Shown here piece by piece: positions 23,801-32,166 of a stretch of 64,000 nucleotides of DNA (its first letter is position 1; every line of letters starts with the position of its first letter). Under the pieces are notes generated by a model. That model worked only from the letters and a program-made list of their open reading frames with translations, was not told the DNA's origin and made no database searches. A program made the position numbers and the translations under genes. The stretch spans positions 194,258,853-194,322,852 of the forward strand of contig NC_134568.1 in the NCBI RefSeq assembly GCF_050947875.1. The letters run 5' to 3'. Origin of the DNA: Dermacentor variabilis. Its lineage: Eukaryota > Arthropoda > Arachnida > Ixodida > Ixodidae.

Positions 23801-23927
23801 CAAGTACTGCATCAGGGTGGCCAATCCTGCTCTGGTGAAGGAGTGCGTTACCGGTTCTGGTCACCGGGATTAGGCCACACTCCAGGCCTGTGTATGCAAT
23901 CTTATCATCACGCGGACTTTTTTTTTT
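20819..23927 (-). mobile_element. Near full-length RTE-type LINE, minus strand, inactivated
   Basis: This is a second copy of the family at 31896-35019, collinear over its whole length, from the poly-A/TCCGCG 5' start (plus-strand position 23927) to the (TGA)n 3' tail at 20819. The coding region keeps one frame throughout and is broken only by three nonsense codons. No target duplication is evident. The right flank is directly a tRNA-like SINE head whose A-rich tail meets the RTE 5' end, so the RTE may have inserted at the SINE tail. Confidence 0.93.
20821..23824 (-). pseudogene. RTE endonuclease-reverse transcriptase, three in-frame stops
   Basis: This is the single large RTE protein: N-terminal EEP endonuclease, central RT, C-terminal basic domain. 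Starting upstream at 23824 the frame contains N-L-A-T-F-N-A-R-T-L, L-S-E-V-R, G-D-F-N-A-K-V-G, N-E-I-D-F-I-L and S-D-H-R-M-V of the nuclease, then Y-R-P-I-S-L-L-S and F-I-D-Y-E-K-A-F-D of RT. In-frame stops occur at about 23414 (after T-I-Q), 21526 (after D-L-E-R) and 20932 (after D-E-I-K). The RT box reads F-A-D-N-I instead of F-A-D-D-I, so a catalytic Asp is replaced as well. Otherwise it is very close to the plus-strand copy: 6 differences over about 155 residues of the nuclease compared by eye. Confidence 0.92.
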
Positions 23928-24016
23928 AATCCGGTGGAAAATTGCCGGCACCGGGATTCGAACCACGGACCTCTTGCACGCGAGGCGGGTGTTCTACCTC
24001 TACGCCACCGCTGCAC
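23928..24016 (-). mobile_element. tRNA-like SINE head (Ala-CGC-like), minus strand
   Basis: On the minus strand the segment carries a box A-like TGGCGTAGAGGTAG, an anticodon-arm-like CCTCGCGTGCAAGAGG and a box B GGTTCGAATCCC, followed by a short linker and an A-run at 23927-23918. Arms pair poorly (acceptor and T stems do not close), so it is not a functional tRNA gene. The layout of Pol III boxes followed by an A tail suggests a SINE distinct from the Ruka type. Confidence 0.65.
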
Positions 24017-24552
24017 GCTTGGCTTGGCTGTAGCCTCCTACAGTTCGGCATTCGTCTCTCATCCCAAGCATCCCTTTTCCCGTGTCCTGTACTTTCTCCT
24101 TACTGCTGCGATGGTTCGTCGCTACTACTCTCTTGTCTTTTGCATTAAATAATGGTGTAATAACAGCCAATAAACGACGAGTTTGTAATAGTCAGAAGCT
24201 TGTTAATCGTCGCAATACATCTTGTATCGCTTTTCTGCAAGGGCCCACTTAATAGAATTTTCTAGCATCGCACAAGTGAGAGAAAGCAGATTTATGGCTA
24301 GTTCCAGCAGGTTCACTTTGCATGCAGGGCGATATATTCGAGTTTTCGCATATACATAACACTATGGTGTAGTATAAATACGTCGTCCTTAAATTTTGGC
24401 AAACGAAGGAACGACCTTGTCTTCTCAAGACAACTGTCCAGAACGATCTTGTCAAGACGAAAATTCATTCTGTCAAGATAAGTAATGCTGATTCCACATA
24501 AGAAGTAACAATAGTGTCCTTAAGTGCCTCTATGAATAAAGATATTATAAAA
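24017..24552. other. Non-coding, includes a dispersed repeat tail
   Basis: The CCGTGTCCTGTACTTTCTCC...GGTTCGTCGCTACTACTC segment (24078-24135) recurs in diverged form at about 25254-25310, so it belongs to a dispersed repeat. Nothing else is recognised. Confidence 0.4.
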
Positions 24553-24830
24553 AGCCAACACACACTGACACCAAGGACAACATAGGGGAAATTACTTGTT
24601 CATATTAAATGAATTAAAGAAACAGTAAATAATGGAAATGAAAGTGGATGAAAAAACAACTTGCCGCAGGTGGGCAACGATTCCACAACCTTCGCATCGG
24701 ATCGTGCCCCACCTGCGGCAAGTTGCTTTTTCATCCACTTTCATTTTCATTAATTTATCGTTTTTTTATTTCATTCATTAAGTACAAGTAATTTCCCCTA
24801 TGTTGTCCTCGGTGTCAGTGTTTGTTAGCT
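24553..24830. mobile_element. MITE with long inverted repeats
   Basis: This 278-bp segment has ends AGCCAACACACACTGACACC and the complement of GGTGTCAGTGTTTGTTAGCT. The arms then continue through ACAACATAGGGGAAATTACTTGT (mirrored) and AAAGTGGATGAAAAA...CAACTTGCCGCAGGTGGG (mirrored). The arms are about 110-120 bp with small mismatches and meet around CGATTCCACAACCTTCGCATCGGATCG. No coding capacity. No target duplication could be fixed, so the superfamily is open. Confidence 0.85.
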
Positions 24831-26350
24831 CCTTTTGACATGACTAATACAAGTCAGGCACCTCCGCTAACCCCCCTTCTTCTCGTGTATGAATAGCGAG
24901 ACGCGCTCAAAACATCGTGCAAACTGCAGCTATTGAAAGAGTGTGTGTAGGCTAAGCAAATAAATTTATGGTCAGTGGTACGGAAGTTAAGCGCTAAGCA
25001 CACAGTTGTTAATACCCTATGCTTAGGTAACATATATCGCAATTAGCGGAATATTTTTTTAAGCAAGCATACAAGAAGTACATTGAAAACAACATGCGCT
25101 CACTTTAACGAATGAACACTTTAGCGAATGAGTGCGCGTGGCCACGGCCCTGCAAAGTTCGGCTGCATGCCGCTTAGACGAGCGTCAGTCTATCGCTGAT
25201 GTCTGCAAAATTCGAGGTAACTAAATCGCACCTGGTCTGTCATTCTAGGTTTTGCCGTGTCCTGAACTTTCTTCTTATTTAAGGGACGGTTCGTCAGTAG
25301 TACTCCCATGCCTCTGTTTTCTACAGCGAAGCCAAAGAGAAATGAACAGGGGCCCCACGGCCTCAAAAAGGCTTGAAAGAATATCGGGAATCCGACCAAG
25401 TCCACGGGCTCAGCCCGATACAGTTGATGAAATGGGAGAAAGCTTTTATCCGGGCCGAATTCATGAATGAATCCACTGCTTGTATGCAGTGAGTAGGTTC
25501 TTGGATTTGAGACTACTTCTGACTTGGCACATTTAAACTTAGTTTCTTCGATCTGTTCGCAGATCCAGAATAAGCTCTCCAAGTTTGCTTTTGTTCTCCG
25601 CGTGGCGGACATCAATTTACACCGTCATAGGACCTGCTGCTGGCAAAGTTGAGCCTTCAGGGGTTCGTTTCAGTTTTGCAAGAAAAATAACGTTGTGAAA
25701 GACCTGATAAGATGTTCGCGCGTATATAGTACCGTAATTAGCTTCCTACAGAACATTTAGAAATTGAGCAGCCATTTAATAAAAGAAAATGCGCACATAA
25801 TTGCGTAACAGTGGGAGACGAGGCTAACCTAAAAGATTTCTGCAACGCAGAGAATGGCCGGCGACGGTAGCAGGTGACTGCATTTAAGAAGACGACAGGC
25901 TCCTGAGAATCCCCAGTGGCATACGGTACAGTTAATGTCGTTGCACTGATGTGGCAACGTACGAACTATGCTCGTGGTATTCGGTGAAGAAACAAGCTGG
26001 GCTCATCAACCAAGGGATCTTAGATCAGCTGGATGCGCCAACACGATATCCGCATTAATGCTTCAACGAAGTATCGGCCGAAATAGGATCGGTTACATTG
26101 CATGAATGCTTCCAGGTGACTTCGCGAGCGCTGGTGTCTAGGGAAAAAATGACGACGTAAGAATTACCTACATTTTTTGGCGTAAAATAAGAGCAGTAGG
26201 TGTCACAAAATTCGTCTTAAAAGGATGTAAAGCATTACAAATATAGCACACACACGGACCTTCCTGATGCCTATCGGTCATAGCGATTATTTAGCGAGTT
26301 GCTTATTCATTAAAAAATAGTTGTTGCGCTGACAGACACGAGGCACAGAA
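24831..26350. other. Non-coding stretch
   Basis: No domain recognised. 25254-25310 repeats the tail noted at 24078-24135. The 141-codon frame at 25615-25190 has no recognisable motif. Confidence 0.3.
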
Positions 26351-26400
26351 AAGGGGGTATACCGGACACATGAGCGTTACGTGTGTCCTGTAACCCCCTT
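26351..26400. repeat. Perfect-ended hairpin, possible element remnant
   Basis: AAGGGGGTATACCGGACACA pairs with TGTGTCCTGTAACCCCCTT across a loop of about ten bases. It could be a DNA transposon terminus pair after internal deletion or a structured terminator-like relic. No function is assigned. Confidence 0.6.
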
Positions 26401-28039
26401 GCTGTTTCCATTTCTGTCAAAGTGAAAGCTATTTAGTAATCAATATATCATTTTCATCATTTCTACAAAATATGTGCACCTCTGCTCTTTACATGGTGTC
26501 GAGAAGCGCAAAGGAAGGCAGTGCCTCTCTTTTGCGCTAGGGATAAGGGCACATATTTACAAAGGGCATATGGCGCAAATTCGGTGCTTCACTAAACGGC
26601 GTTCAGGCGATACCCGTGATCCCAAACAGCATGATGAGACCATCGTCCCGGTGATGGCCGATCGCCAGTTCCAGTGTACGTAAGAGAATATTTGCGAATC
26701 TGCGATTCGGTTTGTTGGCGGTTCAAACAACGCTGAAGGTCACCGCCCAAGGCTTGCCTCGGCGCTTGCATAAACTTAACGTAAGGAGATTGCAATAAAA
26801 ATTGCTGGCTCTCCCGTAATCGGGAGTAGATATAAGTATAACATGACTACCGGCAAAGCAGATTGGTTGGAGATGGTGCTAGCCACAATCTAAAAATCGG
26901 TGTAGCGCATTTTCGCAATGGCACACCCCACCACACAGCACCACACTGCACCATGCCATACTGTGCACCGGTCCATATGGACGCTGCCCAGCTAGAAGAA
27001 GAAAACCGGCTGAAGGCGGCACGACAGGCAGTGGAAGATGCTAGGAGGACAGAGCGCACTGCCCAGCTAGCAGTGCCTCAAGGAGGCGCCATGCAGCGTG
27101 GCGCCATGCAGCGTGGCGCCATTTTTCGAGGCGATGCAAAACCCGCACCACGGAACTCACGGACTGCTGGCGTTCAAAGAGCACAGGCAACCCTGGCTCA
27201 GCACCCAAAGATAACAACGAAGTATATCGTCGAGCCCTGTATCTGCCTTTTAAACGTCCCCCCGATATCGGAAATGACAAATAGAACTTCAGCGCACTAG
27301 AAGTTACAGCTTGAGTGATATCGGGAAGAAACATTAAGAATTGGGAAGCAATATTTCTAAAACTTGTTTGGGCAGTAACTGGCGTATGTAATGCGGTCCT
27401 GTACAAAGGGTTGGGGGCCAGAGACCGCATTTTCTAAAGTTTTGACTGGTTGCACGGATGATCTGATTTTGTTCTCGCAACGATGCCCGGATAACGGACT
27501 GGGATTTCGGCTCAAGGTCACTTGAAGGTCGCCGACAACGAGAGCTAAAAGCATTTCATGCTTTTCATGCACGTTGCGCCCGTCGCGCAACGTGCGTGAC
27601 GGGCGTGACGTTACAACCACAGAAGGCAACGTAACGTGTGCAGGCGCCGTCGCCAATCTCTCTCATCTACCCCCCTCTCTCTCTATTATTCGTCAAACAG
27701 GATTTAAAACAAATAAAGCGCATCAAAGCCAACTTGCTACACTAAGTAAATAAATAAATAAATATTTAAATGGATAAATTAATTAATTTATTAACTATTA
27801 TAATTAATTCGGCGTTGTAACAGAAACACTATATAGTGTTTATCTTAGAACGCCGAATTTATGTGATCCTATTTGGACCCAAGATATTAAACTTATTTTT
27901 GGAAGTTGGAGGAGTACTTCTAGCCTACTTCACCGCCGCCGTCAGTCGGCCCGGGATCGGTGCCCACATTCCTGTCGCCTTTACGGTTGTAAGCCGGCCA
28001 GGGTACGACCCCTGGGAACGCATGCCCTGTATTGCATAA
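26401..28039. other. Non-coding stretch with a possible coiled-coil remnant
   Basis: At 26970-27080 a plus-strand frame encodes an Ala/Glu/Arg-rich helix (A-Q-L-E-E-E-N-R-L-K-A-A-R-Q-A), followed by a tandem GGCGCCATGCAGCGT unit. The flanking CTCCCGTAATCGGGAG hairpin (26811-26828) suggests repetitive DNA. 27745-27810 is an AT-rich TAAA tract. Nothing is assigned. Confidence 0.35.
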
Positions 28040-28598
28040 CAGTTGAAACTAGATCTAACGAAACCCGATTTTACGAAGTTACCGACCTAAAGAAGAAATT
28101 TCCATTCCCCGGCCGGTGTCCATAGGGTTCAATGTTATCATCAACCCGAATTAACGAAACGAACTTCCCCGAACTCGATTTAGTGAAGTTTTTCGTGAAA
28201 TAAATGAGTACAAAAAGCGGTAATTTCATTCTAATTTTCACACAGACGTGTTCTTCTTCGAGAGTGTGCTCTAAAGCTATCGCGTTAAAACATCTACGCG
28301 CCATGGTCACATCCCTAGTTTTATATTGACGAGGCTGCCCGCCGCGCCCATGCACGGAACAGCCGACTCAACACCGCTTCGGTAGGGGCGGCGATGGCTG
28401 CTTTCGTTATTTCATGGTTTATGCGACAGATGGCTGGATTAGCGGCAACTGCAATGCCGCGGTAGCCTTTGCGTGTCACTGCGTTACAACGTAAACATTT
28501 TTAAGGACAGAAAAGTTCCTTTCTCGATTTTACGAACTTCTAGATTTAACGAACTGATTCGAGCGTGGTCATCACTTCATTAAATCGAGTTTCAACTG
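28040..28598. mobile_element. MITE, Tc1/mariner or pogo-like termini
   Basis: The left end is CAGTTGAAACTAGATCTAACGAA. The right end, complemented, is CAGTTGAAACTCGATTTAATGAA, followed by TA. Related sub-terminal blocks (CGATTTTACGAAGTT and its mirrored partner AAGTTCGTAAAATCG) continue the inverted ends. 559 bp, no transposase. TA at the right edge and the CAGTTGAAAC terminus fit the pogo/Tc1 group. The left edge has TA separated from the terminus by one A. Confidence 0.8.
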
Positions 28599-28679
28599 TA
28601 TCTCCGGGATCGGCGCACACATTCCTGTCGGCCATACGGACGTAAGCCCACCAGGGCTTACGTAGTGACGTAGTGACGT

Positions 28680-29110
28680 AATACTTCTTTTTACAGCAAA
28701 GCTGTATATAGCTAGCTGATTTGCCCGTCCGTCCATCTGTTAGCTTTATGCCGAAAACTCCTCCGAGGTAACCCCTGCGCATGCGCGAAAAAAGAGAGAG
28801 AGAGAGAGGCGCGCGATTGGCGGCACCAGTAGTGACGTCGTTGCTCTCCGTCGCAACCGAGCGTGTGCGCAGCAGTTTCTCTCCGGCTCCGAAATGAATA
28901 GGCCACGCGTCTTACGTACCCCTGAGGGGCAGGCAGCTTTCGATCAGCAACGCCGTGAGCAGAACCGGGAACGAGCTCCCCCTACGCCGTGGCGATGTTG
29001 CAGCCCGGGCACAAGAACAGGCTCGTGCAGCCGAGCGCAAGCAGCAACAGCGTACTGAGGATCCGGTAGCCTACCAAGCCGCCGTTTAACGAACCATCGG
29101 GATTAACCCA
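28680..29110. repeat. Repeat-like segment with a basic, Arg/Glu-rich peptide remnant
   Basis: From the ATG at 28894, a frame reads M-N-R-P-R-V-L-R-T-P-E and then Q-Q-R-R-E-Q-N-R-E-R. After a frameshift near 28975 a second frame continues in the same style (A-R-A-Q-E-Q-A-R-A-A-E-R-K and T-E-D-P-V-A-Y-Q-A-A-V). The composition resembles repeated basic helices in tick and other arthropod mobile-element proteins, but I cannot name the family. A GA run occurs at 28793-28808. Confidence 0.4.
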
Positions 29111-30757
29111 GTCATAAATACCGGAACAGTACGGTTCATTTTGCTGGTTAACCATCTGCACGGAGTGCTTGGGCGGTGATTTTTCATATTACGTGACCTT
29201 TTCTTCAGTTCCAGGAAAAAAATACACGTAAAGGACAGCATTAGGCTATTTTTGGAATATGGGCCCCAAAGTATATGGGGCCCCTAACGATTAGCGTCTC
29301 ACCTCAACGCATGCGCCGAACCCAAATCGTCTCTTTGGGTTTAGGTCTTCGCACGTCCCTAATGGTAACTTTCAAAGATAGCGCGGGTGCCCCAAACGCA
29401 CCTTACCTGCTTTTTGCTGTCTCAACGTCACCGTGAACATCTCAAAAACACGTAAACAACTCCTCATTGGAATTTATAAATTCTCAGGTATACTTTTCGT
29501 CCTATACAATATTACGGATTGCATTATCTCAGTTTATTTTTTCCCTAGCATTAGGTTTTCATTTTCCTACCGTGTACAGGAAGGGTGCTGCAATAGTGCG
29601 ACGTGAACCCAAGCCGGCAACCCTCTTCAAAAGCCCCTTCCCGGCGGGGCAGATCGCGAACGCAAAGCGGTCGCTTGTTGGGGCACCCTAAGCTCTTGAC
29701 CCCTATTATAAACTCCCTATTATGGAAACAACATCGGATGTTTCTGAGTATGCTCTACAATATTTCAAATGCAACTTATGTCCTAACACGAATATTTAAG
29801 ATATTACATTATTAACCGTGACTGGTTCTGCGTGTAATCACACTTTTCAATTTGTTTGGTTAACTGAAGATGACCACGAACACTAGGCCGTTTGTCTCAT
29901 TTATCTATGGTGAGACCCCACTGTCCCTTCAGTGGAATAAACGTTCAGTTAGAAGCAGGCATGGGCACCCTCACGAGGGCCTTCCTTAGCCTCATCTGCC
30001 CTCAAGCTCACGTGGTGAGCTGGGAGAGTGTGCGGGGACGTTGTGAGGTAAAATGAGGAGAAAAAACGATTCATATTATCGAAGTACAGAACAGCCTTTC
30101 ACGAGGGCAATAAAGAAAAGATCAAGCACAGGAATACGCTGCTCTGAGCCGCAACTGCGCTTTCCCCCTCCCCTTCATGAACAAGCGCGCCTCCACTCCT
30201 ACAAGCGTCTTTCGCGTGGCACAGGCAGCGAACGTCATCGCCACCGTGTCCAGACTGCCAGCGCTGCCCTTCCATCCCCCCCTTTTTTTTCTAATTTCCA
30301 GGCCACAGGTTGCGCGAACACGTTGACCTCGTGCACATGTGGCGTGTCATGTATCGGGTTATAAGAGCCCCAGCATTTTTGTGAAGAGGCTAGGCACCAC
30401 TGTTTCTCACCATCCGCAGCTTCCGAGTGCCAAAATTACTGCTGGAGCCACACCACTTGCCTGAGAGTCAACGTTTTCGAACACGCTGTGGCCGGGGAGC
30501 TTTTGACCACCCCTGTACATATATAATGTCGTAGAGGAAGCTACGGTTGATTTCGTGGACCAAACAGGTCAGCGCCTAGCGTTATGTCCGACACCTCAAA
30601 AAACATTACAGCGAGCTGGAGCTTGCGCAGTTCTATAGTAAATCATGGATAAGTGGCACTGCGTATACTAAATCGTTTTGGCGCGCAATTCCAGCAGCGA
30701 ATACTTTTGTTTACTAGGCAAACCTTCATTTAGTATAGTGCTAGAAAGAAAGGACTG
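29111..30757. other. Non-coding stretch, nothing recognised
   Basis: Includes GGGCCCCAAAGTATATGGGGCCCC, a small palindrome near 29263, and GC-rich DNA at 30140-30300. No domain recognised. Confidence 0.3.
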
Positions 30758-31886
30758 TCATCATCATCATAATCATCATCATCAGCCTGTTTTATGTCCA
30801 CTGCAGGACGAAAGCGTCTCCCTGCGCTCTCCAACTAGCCCTGTCCAGCACCAATCGATTCCTACTAGCGCCCTCGAATTTCCTAATTTCATCGCTCCAC
30901 CTAGTCTTCTGTCGTACTAGATTGCGTTTTCCTTCTCTTGGTACCCATTCTGTAACCCTAATGGTCCAACGGTTATCTAACCGGTGCATTACATGACCTG
31001 CCCAGCTCCATTTTTTCCTCTTGATGTCAATTAAGATATCGTCTATACCCGTATGCTATCTGATCCAAACCACTCCCTTTCTGTCTCTTAACGTTATGCC
31101 TAGCAATCTTCGTTCCATCTCTCCTTGCGCGGTCCTTAACTTGTTCTCAAGCTTTTCTATCAGTCTCCAAGTCTCTGCCCCATATGTCAGCGCAGGTAAA
31201 ATGCACTGATTGTATACCTTCCTTTTCAATGACAATGGTAAGCTTCGAGTCAGGAGCAGGCATTGTCTGCCGTATGTGACCCAACCAATTTTTATTCTTC
31301 TGTGAATTTCCTTCTCATGGTCCGGATTCCCTGTGATTAGTTGACCTAGGTAAACGTACTCCTCCACAGACTCTAGAGGCTGACTAGCGATCTTGAACTC
31401 TTGTTCCCTTTCCAGGTTATTTATCATTATCTTTGTCGTCTGCATATTAATCTTCAGCCCCACTCTTACACTCTCCCTGTTCAGGTCCTCAATCATTTGT
31501 TGCAACTCGTCTGCATTGTTGCTGAATAGAACAATGTCATCGGCAAACCGAAGGTTGTTGAGGTATTCGCCGTCGAACTTCATTCCTTAGCCTTCCCAGT
31601 TTAATAGCTTGAATACTTCTTCTAAGCACGCAGTGAATAGCATTGGAGAGATTGTGTCTCACTGTCGGACCCCTGTCTTTATAAGTATCTTCCTGCTTTT
31701 CTTGTGTAGAATTAAGGTAGCTGTAGAACCTTTCTAGATATTTTTCAAGGTATTTACGTAAGCGTTCTGTACTCCTTGGCTACGTAATGCCAAGGACTGC
31801 TGGTATCTCTACTGAATCAAATGCATTTTCATAATCTATGAAATCCATATAGAGGCTTATTGCACTCTGCCGATTTCTCGATAACC
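30758..31886 (-). pseudogene. Older RTE-type LINE, 3' half (RT core to C-terminus)
   Basis: The minus-strand pieces begin at the insertion junction (31886) with Q-V-I-E-K-S-A-E-C and F-I-D-Y-E-N-A-F-D (RT motif A). They continue with L-R-F-A-D-D-I-V-L-F (about 31545, catalytic box intact), Y-G-A-E-T-W-R-L and the C-terminal E-W-V-P-R-E-G-K-R block, then a (TGA)n tail at 30758-30785. Several frameshifts and stops (near 31585, 31060 and 31020) kill it. Sequence differs clearly from the younger RTE family copies, so this is a separate subfamily. Confidence 0.88.
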
Positions 31887-32166
31887 TGATTGATGAAAAA
31901 AAATCCGCGTGTTGATAAAATTGCACAAACAGGCCTGGAGTGTGGCCTGATCCCGGTGACCAGAACCGGTAACGCACTCCCTCACCAGAGAAGGATTGGC
32001 CACCCTGGTGCAGTACTTGGCCACAACCTCCTATATGAACACAACAATCAAACCCCGGCCCTCAGTCCCCAGCAGCTGCGAAGCAACTGACCACGGCGGC
32101 GGTCAGACCTGCGACGCAGCAGAGGGTGCTAAGAATCACTGGCTCCGGACAGGCCGCCATTGAAAT

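Noticed and set aside
23944..24016. Functional tRNA-Ala gene
   Set aside because: Box A and B are present but acceptor and T stems do not pair and an A-run follows; more like a SINE head.
25190..25615. 141-codon minus-strand frame
   Set aside because: No motif; it overlaps a dispersed repeat tail.
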